Assembly: GCA_021787365.1 (NCBI GenBank)
Contig: JAJYMB010000139.1
Span: 1 to 53,293, forward strand
DNA from: Actinomycetes bacterium
GTDB lineage: Bacteria; Actinomycetota; Acidimicrobiia; Acidimicrobiales; Palsa-688
Length of the DNA stretch: 53,293 bases
Reading direction: 5' to 3'
The notes beneath the pieces are model-generated. The model did not search any database and had not been told where the DNA came from. It was given only the letters and a program-made list of their open reading frames with translations. Shown piece after piece: positions 1-8,864 of this stretch. A program made the position numbers and the translations under genes. Numbering within the stretch: the stretch's first letter is position 1; each line of letters begins with the position of its first letter.

Positions 1-247
1 GGTCATACTGGGCGCCGCCGGTCATACTGGGCGCCGCCGGTCATACTGGGCGCCGCCGGTCATACTGGGCGCCGCCGGTCATACTGGGCGCCGCCGGTCA
101 TACTGGGCGCCGCCGGTCATACTGGGCGCCGCCGGTCATACTGGGCGCCGCCGGTCATACTGGGCGCCGCCGGTCATACTGGGCGCCGCCGGTCATACTG
201 GGCGCCGCCGGTCATACTGGGCACCGCCGGTCATACTGGGCGCCGCC
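1..247. repeat. 19-bp tandem repeat array, 13 copies, open at the window edge
   Basis: Thirteen head-to-tail copies of GGTCATACTGGGCGCCGCC are present. All are identical except copy 12, which has G to A at 223. There are no spacers, so it is not a CRISPR array. The period is not a multiple of three, so it does not encode a peptide repeat in one frame. It lies directly downstream of the bioD stop codon (251..253). The window starts inside it, so the true copy number may be higher. Fourteen bases of the unit (TACTGGGCGCCGCC) recur once at 17543..17556, over the stop codon of the glycosyltransferase gene. Function unknown. Confidence 0.95.
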
Positions 248-250
248 GGG

Positions 251-919
251 TCACAAGGCCGGCCCGTAACCGGCCAGCCTCTCGACCCCGCCGGCCAGTT
301 CTGCCGGCGAAGTCACCACCGCCAGCCCGAGGCGCTCGCACAGCCAGCGCCGGTTGGCTACGTGCAGCTCATCAGCCGGGTCGAAGCGGTTCAGGTAGAC
401 CAGCACGTGCTGCGTGGCCAACGCCCGCGACGCGAGAGAAATGTCGCTCAGGGTGCCGAGACCAGGCCGTGCCACCAGCACGACCAGGTCGGGCCGGAGC
501 AGGTCCACCATGTCCACGCCGTCGCCATCGCCGGCCTGGGGCGAGCCGACGCCCCCCGCCTCCTCGACCAGGCCCACGCGGGTGCCGGCCGGCCACCGGA
601 GCTCGCCCAGCAGTTCTCTCAGGGAGAAAACCGGCAGGCCCAAGGACTCGGCCGCCATCGGAGGCGCCATGGCCTTCCCGTACCAGCGCCAGGAGGGGCA
701 CACGTCCGCCACGGTCTCGCCCGTCGCGGCGGCCAGGCGCTCCGCGTCCGTAGGCTCGGCAGGCGCCTCCCCCTCGAACGACTGCGCTGGCTTGCGCGCC
801 GCGACCACGACGCCCCGCCGGCGCAGCGCACCCGCCAGAGCGCAGGCGACCCAGGTCTTGCCCACCTCGGTGCCCGTGCCGGCGACCACGACCAAGACTT
901 CCGGTCTTGGTTCGGCCAC
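251..919 (-). CDS. bioD: Dethiobiotin synthetase (BioD-like)
   Basis: This is an ATP-dependent carboxylase that would close the ureido ring of 7,8-diaminopelargonate to make dethiobiotin, the penultimate step of biotin synthesis. The 222-residue length fits the family. Near the N-terminus is the P-loop GTGTEVGKTW, followed by the conserved lysine in ARKPAQSF. VEEAGGVGSP stands where BioD usually has E-G-A-G-G, so one residue of that loop differs. The start is a GTG only 7 bases after the MFS stop codon, indicating co-transcription with the his/trp run upstream. No other biotin gene is seen in the window. The assignment rests on motifs; a related P-loop amidoligase is the main alternative. Confidence 0.8.
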   Translation of the reverse strand: MAEPRPEVLVVVAGTGTEVGKTWVACALAGALRRRGVVVAARKPAQSFEGEAPAEPTDAERLAAATGETVADVCPSWRWYGKAMAPPMAAESLGLPVFSLRELLGELRWPAGTRVGLVEEAGGVGSPQAGDGDGVDMVDLLRPDLVVLVARPGLGTLSDISLASRALATQHVLVYLNRFDPADELHVANRRWLCERLGLAVVTSPAELAGGVERLAGYGPAL

Positions 920-926
920 TTGAGGC

Positions 927-2279
927 TCACACCCTTTCCAGCACGAAGACGCCCGCCAGCAGCGCGACCGCGACGGCGACGAGAGCGAGGCCGAGCTGGC
1001 CCAGACCGAAGCGCTGGAAGATCAGGCCGAAAGCCGCGGAGATGACCGAGCCCCCCACCCCGGCCGCCCCTATCTGCCAGCCGATCACGTGGTGGGCCAC
1101 GTCCTCGCCGACCCGAGCCGGGGTGAGCGCTATGAGGGCGGGGAACACCCCGGCGAGGGCCCCTCCGACCACGACCAGCCCCACCAGAGCGACTACCGGC
1201 ACCGGCCGCCACCACACCATCCCTGCCCCGCCGAGGGCGACCAGGCAACCCCAGCGGACCACCGCCACCGGGGGTACGGGCCGGCGGGGCAGAGCGAGGG
1301 CGAAGCGTGCCAGTGTGAGCGCGCCCCAGTACCCGAACGTGGCTAGGCCGGTGGCGCCGGCGCCCAGGTGGAGCTCACCCCGGTCGAAGCTTGGCTCCCA
1401 CTGCCCAGCTGAGACCTCGAAGCCCGTGTAGACCATGAAGACGGCCAGGCCAAGCCCCACGGCCAGCACCAGCTGGAGCCGCCCACCTCCGGCGGGACCC
1501 GACGACGGGGCCGTGCCTGCCGACGCGCCGGCGGGGCCCGTCCCTGGTGCGCCGGCGCGGCCCGAGGATGGTGCGCCGCTGCCAGCAGGAGGCGGATCGC
1601 CGCCGCCGCCGTTGCCCTCCGTACGAACCTCCGCCGGCGCCGGCCTCGACCGGGCGCCGGCACGCCCCGCCGCCCACCACAAGCTCACGAGCAGCACCTC
1701 CGCCCCGAGGATGACGGCGTAGGAGTCCCGCCACGAACCGGCCAGGACCGCCGCGGTTACGACGAGGGGCGCCAGGGTGGTGCCGACGCCGTAGGAACCG
1801 TGGAGCATGTTGAGCAGCCGGTTGCGGCCCGTCAGCGCGACAGAGGTGTTCATGCTGCTGTCGAGCAGCCCGGCTGCAACGCCGATCAGCGCTCCGGACA
1901 CGACGAAAACGAGGAACGTAGGCGACAGGACCATCCCGAGCGCCCCGAGGGCGCCGGCGGTGCCCGCCAGCATGACCGTCGCCCTGGTCCCGAGGCGGGC
2001 AAAGGCCACGCCTGCCACCGACGAACTGGAGACCGAGCCCACCGTCCCGACGAGCAGCACTATCCCGAGGTCGTCGAGCGAGGCACCGAACCCCTTGCGC
2101 AGGACCGGCCAGGCCGTCCCTATGGTGCCATCGGGTAGCCCCAGCACCACGAACGAGTACATGGCCAGCGCGCCGAACGTCCTCGGCGGCACCCCGGGGC
2201 CCCTTGAGCCCCTCCGCGAGGCGCGAGGGCGTGCCGAGCCCGAGGCGCCCTGCCCGGCCGGCGCTGTCACCTCAGGCAA
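927..2279 (-). CDS. Major facilitator superfamily transporter
   Basis: This is a multi-pass inner-membrane carrier of about 400-450 residues with roughly 12 hydrophobic segments. It carries the family-type stretch LLNMLHGSYGVGTTLAPLV in the middle of the N-terminal half, typical of the FucP/TsgA-like branch. A Pro/Ala/Gly-rich hydrophilic loop separates the two six-helix halves. The furthest upstream start is a TTG at 2279; the Arg/Gly-rich first 35 residues look non-conserved, and translation may really begin closer to AMYSFVVLGLPDG. Substrate cannot be predicted. Its place between ygfZ and bioD suggests a role with a vitamin or cofactor precursor, but that is only inference from position. 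Confidence 0.8.
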   Translation of the reverse strand: MPEVTAPAGQGASGSARPRASRRGSRGPGVPPRTFGALAMYSFVVLGLPDGTIGTAWPVLRKGFGASLDDLGIVLLVGTVGSVSSSSVAGVAFARLGTRATVMLAGTAGALGALGMVLSPTFLVFVVSGALIGVAAGLLDSSMNTSVALTGRNRLLNMLHGSYGVGTTLAPLVVTAAVLAGSWRDSYAVILGAEVLLVSLWWAAGRAGARSRPAPAEVRTEGNGGGGDPPPAGSGAPSSGRAGAPGTGPAGASAGTAPSSGPAGGGRLQLVLAVGLGLAVFMVYTGFEVSAGQWEPSFDRGELHLGAGATGLATFGYWGALTLARFALALPRRPVPPVAVVRWGCLVALGGAGMVWWRPVPVVALVGLVVVGGALAGVFPALIALTPARVGEDVAHHVIGWQIGAAGVGGSVISAAFGLIFQRFGLGQLGLALVAVAVALLAGVFVLERV

Positions 2280-2348
2280 CGAACTCTCACCGAGAACCCA
2301 CAGCGGCGTGCCGAACGGCAGCGGCGGTGACCGGGCTGGAGGCGACGG

Positions 2349-3302
2349 TCACGGGGCCGAAGTGCCGAACGGCAGCAGCTGTACCAGGCCCCGTTGCGAG
2401 CAGCTGCCCGCCCCCAGGTAGACGGCTTGGCCGGGCTCAGTCCCCCGGCGCACGTAGCCGAGGCCGACCCACCCGAGGCGCGGCGAACGGGCAACGCTTG
2501 TCAACGTGCCCACTTCTTTCCCGCCGCCGGGCGCCTCGTACAGCCGCGCTCCGGGCTCTGCCGGGCCCTCCAGCGTGAGCCCCCGCAGGTTGCGCGGCAC
2601 GTGGCTCCCGCGGGCGTCGATGCGCGCCACCAGTTCTTGGCCCGTGTAGCAACCTTTGGTGAAGCTGACGGCAACCTCCACGAGGCCCGCCTCCGCTGGG
2701 ATCGTCCGCTCCTCGAGCTCGGCCCCGTGGCGGGGGAACCCGGCTTCTATCCGGGCTGCCTCGTAGGCCTCGACGCTTACCGCGACGGCGCCGGCAGGAG
2801 CGGCCGGCGCCGGGCCCAACAGGTCGTAACCAGTGAGGCTGTGCCATGTGAAGGGGACCGCGACCGCCGCCTGCTCGCTCGCTCCCGCTCCGGGCCCCGG
2901 GCCATGAGCGCTCTCCTCGGGAAAGGCACGCACTGCACCCGGTCCTCGAACTGCGACCGACCGCCACGCCAACTGCTCGATATCGGCCTTGGTGCGCAGT
3001 TTGAACCTGAGCAGCCTCTCGGTGAGCGCCGGCCCCGGGCCGGCGTCAGTGTCGAGCAAAAACTCAGTGGCGCCCGCCCGGTAGACGCGCACGAAAGCGA
3101 CCAGCCTGCCCTGGGGCTGGAGCACGAGGGACCAGGCCCAACTGCCCTCCCCGAAGCCAGTCAGATCCTGGCTCAGCTGGCCCTGCAGGTAGCGCTCGGC
3201 GTCAGGCCCGGCCACTCTCACGACGTCCCGGGGCACTTCGAGGGCCGCCAACCCCTCGAAGAGAGCGCTGTACCCGCCGTCCCCGCTCAGGCCATCAGCC
3301 AG
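2349..3302 (-). CDS. ygfZ: Folate-binding protein YgfZ / GcvT-like (Fe-S cluster repair)
   Basis: This tetrahydrofolate-binding protein is related to aminomethyltransferase GcvT. Family members help assemble or repair iron-sulfur clusters. The diagnostic motif KGCYTGQE lies in the C-terminal half. The N-terminal folate-domain signature VRVAGPDAERYLQGQLSQDL is clear, and a GcvT-like C-terminal beta domain follows. The frame stays open upstream to 3545, but that part is read out of trpE in another frame and is Arg/Ser-rich. The start is therefore placed near the trpE stop; the CTG at 3302 is the first option and another CTG follows at 3290, neither being well supported by a Shine-Dalgarno site. 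It would overlap trpE by 8 bases. Confidence 0.8.
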   Translation of the reverse strand: MADGLSGDGGYSALFEGLAALEVPRDVVRVAGPDAERYLQGQLSQDLTGFGEGSWAWSLVLQPQGRLVAFVRVYRAGATEFLLDTDAGPGPALTERLLRFKLRTKADIEQLAWRSVAVRGPGAVRAFPEESAHGPGPGAGASEQAAVAVPFTWHSLTGYDLLGPAPAAPAGAVAVSVEAYEAARIEAGFPRHGAELEERTIPAEAGLVEVAVSFTKGCYTGQELVARIDARGSHVPRNLRGLTLEGPAEPGARLYEAPGGGKEVGTLTSVARSPRLGWVGLGYVRRGTEPGQAVYLGAGSCSQRGLVQLLPFGTSAP

Positions 3303-4848
3303 CTTCGCTCGCCTCCCCGGCCGCGCGGCCCACCGGCGCACGCGCCGCCGCGATGCGCCTCGCTCCGGGGACAGCCGCCAAGAGGGCGGCCGCCTTGTTG
3401 CAGCACTCGAGGTCCTCCTGGGCCGCCACGCTGTCGGCGACGATCCCCGCCCCGGCCTGCACGCTCGCCCTCCCGTCCGGCCCGACCAACATCGTGCGGA
3501 TGGCGATAGCGGTGTCCACGTTGCCCGAGAAGTCGATGTAGCCAACCACGCCGGCGTAGGGGCCCCGGCGCGCCGGCTCCAGCTCGTCGATTATCTCCAT
3601 GGCCCTCACCTTGGGGGCGCCCGAGACGGTGCCGGCAGGCAGCGTCGCCCTCAGCACGTCGACCGGCCCGAGGCCCTCCCGCAGCTTCCCCGAGACCTGC
3701 GAGGTGAGGTGCATGACGTGGCTATAGCGCTCGAGGGTCATGAGCTCGTCGACCGTCTCCGAGCCGAACTCGACGACGCGCCCGACGTCGTTGCGGGCGA
3801 GGTCGACGAGCATGACGTGCTCGGCGCGTTCCTTCGGGTGCTCAACAAGCTCGGCTGCCAAGCGCCGGTCGTCCGCGTCGGTGCGGCCCCGCCGGCGAGT
3901 GCCGGCGATCGGACGAGAGATGACCCGCCCGTCGCGCACCCTGACCATTGGTTCGGGCGAGGAACCGACCACGGCGAGCTCGGGGTACTGGAGGAGGTAC
4001 ATGTAGGGGCTCGGGTTCACCTGCCGCAGCGAACGGTACAGGTCGAGCGGCTTGGCTTCGAGGTCCACCTCGAAGCGCTGGGACAGTACGACCTGGAAGA
4101 TGTCGCCGGCATAGATGTGCTCGCGCGCAGCCTCAACGGCTGCTGCGTAGGTCTCGGGCGAGGTGCGGCGCCGTACTGGAGGGACCTCGTCGTCGCGCTC
4201 GGGCGGGGCGATGACGGGCTCGCCGATCGGTTCTGCACCCTCAGCCGAGAGCTCCTCCAAGCGTGACACGGCCCAGTCGTAGAGGGCCGAGAGCTCTCCG
4301 GCAGCAGCGCCGGCAGGTACGGGCACCGCTTCGACCAGGGTCGCCCGCTGGCGCCAGGCGTCGTAGGCCGCCACCTCCCCCACCACCGACACGATGGCGT
4401 CGGGGTAGGCGAGCTCGTCGGGGGGAGGGTTGGGCAGCCTTTCTACTTCCCGGACGACGTCGTAGCCGAGGTAGCCGACGAGGCCCCCGTAGAGCGGCGG
4501 CAAGCCCTCGAGGGGCGGTGACTTGTAGTGGGAAAGGAGCGCCTCGATCGCCGCCAGTACGCCGGCGTCGGGGGCTAGGCGCAACGGCAACTGGCCCTCC
4601 ACGGAGACCCGGCCTTCCGAGAGCGTGAGCGTGGCAGACGGCCGGCGCCCGATGAACGACCAGCGCCCCCAGGTGCCGGCGTGCTCGACCGACTCGAGCA
4701 AGAAGCCCGGCCCGTCGCCAACGAGGCGCGCAAAGGCGGCCACGGGCGTCGTCAGGTCGGCCAGCACCTCCCTCCAGACCGGCAGGATGCTCCAGTCCCG
4801 GGCGAGGCGGACGAACTCTTCCCGGCTCGGGTGTACCGCCGGCCTCAC
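3295..4848 (-). CDS. trpE: Anthranilate synthase component I
   Basis: The enzyme converts chorismate and ammonia (from glutamine, via TrpG) to anthranilate, the first step of tryptophan synthesis. At 517 residues it has the full family length. The N-terminal domain holds the usual Trp-feedback region (LLESVEHAGTWGRWSFIG near residue 50). The chorismate-binding domain has AGDIFQVVLSQRF, PIAGTRRRGRT, HVMLVDLARNDVGRV and a C-terminal AGAGIVADSV. The start is GTG, 10 bases after the hisI stop. No trpG lies in the window; trpD is 14 kb away (19204..20295). Pairing trpE with the late his genes makes this a mixed amino-acid operon. Confidence 0.95.
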   Translation of the reverse strand: MRPAVHPSREEFVRLARDWSILPVWREVLADLTTPVAAFARLVGDGPGFLLESVEHAGTWGRWSFIGRRPSATLTLSEGRVSVEGQLPLRLAPDAGVLAAIEALLSHYKSPPLEGLPPLYGGLVGYLGYDVVREVERLPNPPPDELAYPDAIVSVVGEVAAYDAWRQRATLVEAVPVPAGAAAGELSALYDWAVSRLEELSAEGAEPIGEPVIAPPERDDEVPPVRRRTSPETYAAAVEAAREHIYAGDIFQVVLSQRFEVDLEAKPLDLYRSLRQVNPSPYMYLLQYPELAVVGSSPEPMVRVRDGRVISRPIAGTRRRGRTDADDRRLAAELVEHPKERAEHVMLVDLARNDVGRVVEFGSETVDELMTLERYSHVMHLTSQVSGKLREGLGPVDVLRATLPAGTVSGAPKVRAMEIIDELEPARRGPYAGVVGYIDFSGNVDTAIAIRTMLVGPDGRASVQAGAGIVADSVAAQEDLECCNKAAALLAAVPGARRIAAARAPVGRAAGEASEAG

Positions 4849-4858
4849 GGCCTCTGCC

Positions 4859-5254
4859 TCACTCGGCCGGCTGCTCGCCCGGCGCGGGCCGGCCCCCGAA
4901 GCTGCGGAAGAAACAGCTCCGGTTACCCGTGTGGCAGGCGCCGGCGCCCTCTTGCTCCACCACGAACAGCAAGGTGTCCCCGTCGCAGTCGTAGTAGGCC
5001 GCGCGCACGAACTGCCTGTCCCCCGACGTATCGCCCTTGCGCCAGCGGGCCTGGCGGCTGCGCGACCAAAAGACCGTGCGCCCCGTCTCCAGCGTCTCGC
5101 GGAGGGTGTCCTCGTTCATCCAGGCCATCATGAGGACCTCGCCCGTCCCGCGCTCCTGGACTATGGCTGGCACCAACCCATCTGCGTTGTAGGACACGGC
5201 GGCAAGATCTTCGGCAGTAGCAGCGATCGGCGTGGCAAGAGGCATGGGCAACAT
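4859..5254 (-). CDS. hisI: Phosphoribosyl-AMP cyclohydrolase
   Basis: This metal-dependent enzyme opens the adenine ring of phosphoribosyl-AMP, the third step of histidine synthesis. All core motifs are present: [23 protein letters not shown] (metal-binding Asp residues) and [12 protein letters not shown] (zinc-binding Cys). There is no fused phosphoribosyl-ATP pyrophosphatase domain, so HisE must be encoded elsewhere. An in-frame TTG exists at 5290, but the ATG at 5254 (or the one at 5245) is preferred, because the conserved domain begins shortly after. The 200-base gap to the GroES-like gene upstream shows no further gene. Confidence 0.93.
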   Translation of the reverse strand: MLPMPLATPIAATAEDLAAVSYNADGLVPAIVQERGTGEVLMMAWMNEDTLRETLETGRTVFWSRSRQARWRKGDTSGDRQFVRAAYYDCDGDTLLFVVEQEGAGACHTGNRSCFFRSFGGRPAPGEQPAE

Positions 5255-5457
5255 GCTAAGCGCCGGCGGGAGCCCGGGCGACGCCCCCAAACTGACGAAC
5301 GTGGTCCGACAAAACGCACGTTCATCAGCTCCACGGCGATTAAGTGGCGCCCTTTCTCATGGATGTGGCCTCCGCCGATCCAGGTCCATCAGTTTCCTGC
5401 CGCATCGGTGCCCCCGCGCCGGCGCCGGCGCCGCCGACGCCGGCGTGAGCTACAGCT

Positions 5458-5856
5458 CTACAGATAGAGGCCCGTGCTGTCGTCCACCCGTTCCGCGGCC
5501 ACGGCGTGGATGTCGCGCTCGCGGAGGATCAAATAGTTTTCGCCCTGTACCTCGACCTCGAAGCGGTCCTCGGGGTTGAACAGCACCTGGTCCCCCGGCT
5601 TGATCGAACGCACGTGGGGGCCGGTCGCGACGACCTCGGCCCAGGCCAGCCGGCGGGGCACTTCGGCCGTCGCGGGGATGAGGATGCCAGCTTTGGACTT
5701 GCGCTCTCCCTCCGTGCGCGGCACCTGCACGAGCACGCGGTCGGTGAGCATTTGTATCGCCTGCTTGGCGGACCCGAACCGCCGCGGGGGGCCAGGTAGC
5801 TCGGCAGTCCCGCCCGGGTCCTCGGGCGCGGCTCCGGCGGGTGGGTCAGCGGTCAT
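5458..5856 (-). CDS. GroES-family co-chaperonin-like protein
   Basis: The 132-residue protein has one Cpn10 domain. It shows DRVLVQVPRTEGERKSKAGILIPATA (the mobile-loop region with K-x-G-I-L-I-P), AEVVATGPHV, and IKPGDQVLFNPEDRFEVEVQGENYLILRERDIHAV. A Pro/Gly-rich N-terminal extension of about 30 residues precedes it. Ordinary GroES is about 95-100 residues and sits next to groEL; this one lies inside the histidine operon with no groEL in sight. It is therefore probably a divergent paralogue rather than the housekeeping co-chaperonin. Whether it still caps a chaperonin is unknown. Confidence 0.85.
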   Translation of the reverse strand: MTADPPAGAAPEDPGGTAELPGPPRRFGSAKQAIQMLTDRVLVQVPRTEGERKSKAGILIPATAEVPRRLAWAEVVATGPHVRSIKPGDQVLFNPEDRFEVEVQGENYLILRERDIHAVAAERVDDSTGLYL

Positions 5857-5865
5857 CCAGGCAAC

Positions 5866-6648
5866 CTAGCGCGCCGGCGCGGCCGTTACCGAGGGGCGGA
5901 CCGCCACGCCGGCAGCGGCCAGCGCCGCCTTCGCCTCGGCGATAGTCACCTCGCCGTAGTGGAATATCGACGCCGCCAGCACCGCGTCCGCCAGACCGGC
6001 GACTGCGCCCTCCACCAGGTGCGCCACCGACCCGACTCCTCCGCTCGCCACCACCGGGATGCCCGTGGCCTCCACCACGCGCCGGCACAGTTCGAGGTCG
6101 TAGCCGAGCCTGGTGCCATCGCGGTCCATCGAATTGAGCACCAACTCGCCGGCGCCCAGCTGCTCGCAGCGCGTCGCCCAGCCCAGCGCGTCGATGCCCG
6201 TGGCAACCCTGCCCCCGTGGGTGTACACCTCCCAGGTGCCTGGCCCCGACCGCCGCACGTCCATCCCGACGACGGTGCACTGGGCCCCGAACGTGCCCGA
6301 GATCTCGGTGACCAGTTCGGGCCGGGCGACCGCGGCAGAGTTGACGCTCACCTTGTCGGCCCCCAGCCTGAGGAGCCGGCGGGCGTCGTCCAAGGTGCGC
6401 ACCCCCCCGCCTACGGTGAGGGGTATGAACGCTTCTTCGGCCGTGCGGGAGACGACTTCGAACATCGTCTCGCGCCCCTCGGCCGACGCCGTGATGTCGT
6501 AGAACACGATCTCGTCGGCGCCCTCGGCGTCATAGCGCGCCGCCAGCTCTACAGGGTCACCAGCGTCCCGCAAGCCGGCAAAGCGCACACCCTTCACCAC
6601 CCGCCCGGCGTCGACGTCCAGGCACGGGATGACACGGACGACCCTCAT
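5866..6648 (-). CDS. hisF: Imidazole glycerol phosphate synthase, cyclase subunit
   Basis: This (beta/alpha)8 barrel uses ammonia delivered by HisH to turn PRFAR into imidazole glycerol phosphate and AICAR. Both catalytic aspartates are visible, in IPCLDVD near residue 11 and in VVGMDVRR near residue 130. The phosphate-binding loops VGGGVRT and VASGGVGS are present. The ATG at 6648 is embedded in the hisA stop as an ATGA overlap, giving tight translational coupling. The C-terminus ends in a short Ala/Pro-rich tail. Confidence 0.96.
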   Translation of the reverse strand: MRVVRVIPCLDVDAGRVVKGVRFAGLRDAGDPVELAARYDAEGADEIVFYDITASAEGRETMFEVVSRTAEEAFIPLTVGGGVRTLDDARRLLRLGADKVSVNSAAVARPELVTEISGTFGAQCTVVGMDVRRSGPGTWEVYTHGGRVATGIDALGWATRCEQLGAGELVLNSMDRDGTRLGYDLELCRRVVEATGIPVVASGGVGSVAHLVEGAVAGLADAVLAASIFHYGEVTIAEAKAALAAAGVAVRPSVTAAPAR

Positions 6649-7451
6649 TGCGCCCCGGTCCCCGGCGGCGCATTTCCCGTCCCGCGGACGCTCCCGGCCC
6701 CGCCGGCCCCGCCGGCCTCGGGCGCATGGCTGGCCGCCAGCGCTTCGTGGAGGGTGAAACGGCCCTCGTAGAGAGCGCGGCCCACGATCACGCCGGCGAG
6801 GCGCCGCGACCCCACCTGAAGCCAGGCCAACCGGCGGAGGTCGTCGAGCGAGCCCACCCCGCCCGACGCAATCAGGGGGAGGTCGACCGCCCCGAGGAGC
6901 GCCCGGTAGCCCCGGAGGTCCGGCCCGGTCATCAGGCCGTCGCGGGAGATCTCGGTCACGACCACGGCGGCCACCCCCGCATCGGCGAGCTGGCGCACGA
7001 CCTCGACCACGTCGCGGCCACTTCGTTCGGACCACCCCCTTACCCGGACCTCACCTTCGTAGTGGTCGACGGAGGCGGCCACCCGCCCTGGCCAGCGGCC
7101 CGCCAGCTCGGCGAGGAGCACCGGCTGCTTCAGGACCGCCGTGCCAACGACGACTCGCGCCACCCCGGCGCCGAGCAGCGCCTCGACGTCGGCGGCACTA
7201 CGGACTCCCCCACCGGCCTGGACGCTCGCCTTGACCGCCGCCGCTATCTGCGAAATGAGCTGCCGGTTGACCGGTTGGCCGGATCTCGAGGCGTCGAGGT
7301 CGACGACGTGCAACCAGGTCGCGCCGGCAGCGGCGAAGGCGCGCGCCCTCTCGACCGCATCGGTCCCGTATACGGTCTCCCGAGTGAAGTCCCCCTGGGC
7401 CAGGCGTACCATCCGCCCCCCGGAGAGGTCGATGGCGGGGTAGAGCAACAC
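6645..7451 (-). CDS. hisA: ProFAR isomerase (HisA)
   Basis: The barrel enzyme performs the Amadori rearrangement of ProFAR to PRFAR. The first catalytic Asp is in [14 protein letters not shown] near the start and the second lies in AASVDHYEG. Phosphate loops are seen in QAGGGVRS and IASGGVGS. In some actinobacteria this protein (PriA) also acts on phosphoribosylanthranilate and replaces TrpF. No trpF is present here, so a dual role is possible but cannot be settled from sequence alone. The start is a GTG at 7451. The C-terminus carries a low-complexity Gly/Ala tail of about 25 residues. Confidence 0.94.
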   Translation of the reverse strand: MLLYPAIDLSGGRMVRLAQGDFTRETVYGTDAVERARAFAAAGATWLHVVDLDASRSGQPVNRQLISQIAAAVKASVQAGGGVRSAADVEALLGAGVARVVVGTAVLKQPVLLAELAGRWPGRVAASVDHYEGEVRVRGWSERSGRDVVEVVRQLADAGVAAVVVTEISRDGLMTGPDLRGYRALLGAVDLPLIASGGVGSLDDLRRLAWLQVGSRRLAGVIVGRALYEGRFTLHEALAASHAPEAGGAGGAGSVRGTGNAPPGTGAQ

Positions 7452-7461
7452 GTCCGGGCTT

Positions 7462-8151
7462 CTAGGCTTCTCTCCCGCCCCGGGCCCCGACCCTGGGCTC
7501 CTCCCCCGGGCGGGGCCGCTCGGCTTGCCCGGGGCTGTCACAGCTACAGGCTTCGACGAAGTTGGCCAGGGCGGCGAGGCCAGCCGTCGAGGACTTCTCG
7601 GGATGGAACTGCGCGCCCCAGACGTGGCCGGCCTCGACCGCGGCCGCCACCGGGCCTCCATAGTCGCAGGTCGCGACCGTCTCGTCGCCCACCGGGGCGG
7701 CGAAGGAGTGCACGAAGTATGCCCAGGTGCCCTGCTCGAGGCCAGCCAGGAACCGGCTGCCTGGGCGGACGGCGAGCAAGTTCCACTGCATCTGGGGGCG
7801 GCGCACGCCGGCGGGCAGGAGGGCGACCTGCCCCGGGAACACCCCGAGCCCACGTGCACCCGGGGCCTCCTCCGAGGACTCGTAGAGGAGCTGTAGGCCG
7901 ACGCAGATGCCGAGGAAGGGCCTTTCGTCGGACACGGCGTCGACAGTGGCGCCCCAAAGGCCGCTCTGCAGGAGGGCCTCGCTGCACCGGCCGAAATGGC
8001 CCACGCCTGGCAGCACCACACCGGCGGCGGCAGCCACATCTGCCGCCCGGGTCACGAGCCGGGCGTCTGCGCCGGCGCGGCAGAGCGCCTTTTCGGCCGA
8101 GCGCAGGTTGCCGATGCCGTAGTCGATGACCGCGACGAACGGACCGGCCAC
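7462..8151 (-). CDS. hisH: Imidazole glycerol phosphate synthase, glutamine amidotransferase subunit
   Basis: This class I glutaminase feeds ammonia to HisF. The nucleophilic Cys lies in FLGICVGLQLL, and the His-Glu pair is in GAQFHPEKSS. The oxyanion and interface motifs DYGIGNL and LPGVGHFG are also present. The start is a GTG at 8151, just before the conserved FVAVIDYGIGNL. The frame stays open far upstream, but only as a non-coding read of hisB. It lies 10 bases upstream of hisA, as expected for enzymes that act as a complex with HisF. Confidence 0.95.
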   Translation of the reverse strand: MAGPFVAVIDYGIGNLRSAEKALCRAGADARLVTRAADVAAAAGVVLPGVGHFGRCSEALLQSGLWGATVDAVSDERPFLGICVGLQLLYESSEEAPGARGLGVFPGQVALLPAGVRRPQMQWNLLAVRPGSRFLAGLEQGTWAYFVHSFAAPVGDETVATCDYGGPVAAAVEAGHVWGAQFHPEKSSTAGLAALANFVEACSCDSPGQAERPRPGEEPRVGARGGREA

Positions 8152-8204
8152 GGCCCGGCCGCCCGGCCCCGCCGAACGGCTCGAAGCCGCTGCAGCACCC
8201 TCGT

Positions 8205-8864
8205 TCAGGCGAGCGCCCCCTTCGTGGAAGGGACCCCGGTGCCCTCGCGGCGCAGGGCGTCCCGGAGCGCCAAGGCGACCGCCTTGAAGCTCGCCTCGAG
8301 CAGGTGATGGGTATTGCGGCCGGCGAGCGAACGGACGTGGAGGGTGACGCCAGCCGAGACAGCGAAGGCGCGCCAGAACTCCTCGGCCAGCTGGGGCTCC
8401 AACCCAGGTGAACCGAGGGGGGAGGCGTCCGCTGGCAGCCCCACCGAATAGGCGAGGTAGGGCCGCCCGGAGAGGTCGAGCGCCACTTCGACGAGCGCCT
8501 CGTCGAGAGGGACGGCCACCGAGCCGAACCGCCGCAGGCCCGACTTGTCGCCGAGCGCCTCGCGGAGGGCTTCGCCGAGCACTATCCCGGTGTCCTCGAC
8601 GGTGTGATGAGCGTCGACAGCGAGGTCGCCCTCCGCCTCGACCTCCAGCTCCATCAGGCCGTGGCGAGCCAGCTGGGCGAGCATGTGGTCGAAAAACGGC
8701 AACCCCGTCGAGATCTCCGCCTCGCCCGAGCCATCGAGGTCGATACGCACCGAGACCGAGGTCTCCTTCGTGGCCCGCTTTACGGTCGCGCTCCGCCGGC
8801 TCGGATCGGGCCGGCTCGGGTCGGGCCCGCCCTGGTTGGGCCGGCTCGGGTCGGGCCCGCTCAC
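8205..8864 (-). CDS. hisB: Imidazoleglycerol-phosphate dehydratase
   Basis: The manganese-dependent enzyme dehydrates imidazole glycerol phosphate to imidazole acetol phosphate. Metal-binding histidine motifs are DAHHTVEDTGIVLG and NTHHLLEASFKA, and FFDHMLAQLARHG is conserved. There is no fused histidinol phosphatase domain. About 25 extra N-terminal residues consist of a repeated D-P-S-R-P peptide encoded by a short GC-rich direct repeat (about 8805..8865). Its GTG start overlaps the hisC stop by 4 bases (GTGA). Confidence 0.95.
   Translation of the reverse strand: MSGPDPSRPNQGGPDPSRPDPSRRSATVKRATKETSVSVRIDLDGSGEAEISTGLPFFDHMLAQLARHGLMELEVEAEGDLAVDAHHTVEDTGIVLGEALREALGDKSGLRRFGSVAVPLDEALVEVALDLSGRPYLAYSVGLPADASPLGSPGLEPQLAEEFWRAFAVSAGVTLHVRSLAGRNTHHLLEASFKAVALALRDALRREGTGVPSTKGALA

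Noticed and set aside
1..247. CRISPR array
   Set aside because: Units are directly adjacent with no unique spacers and no cas genes are present.
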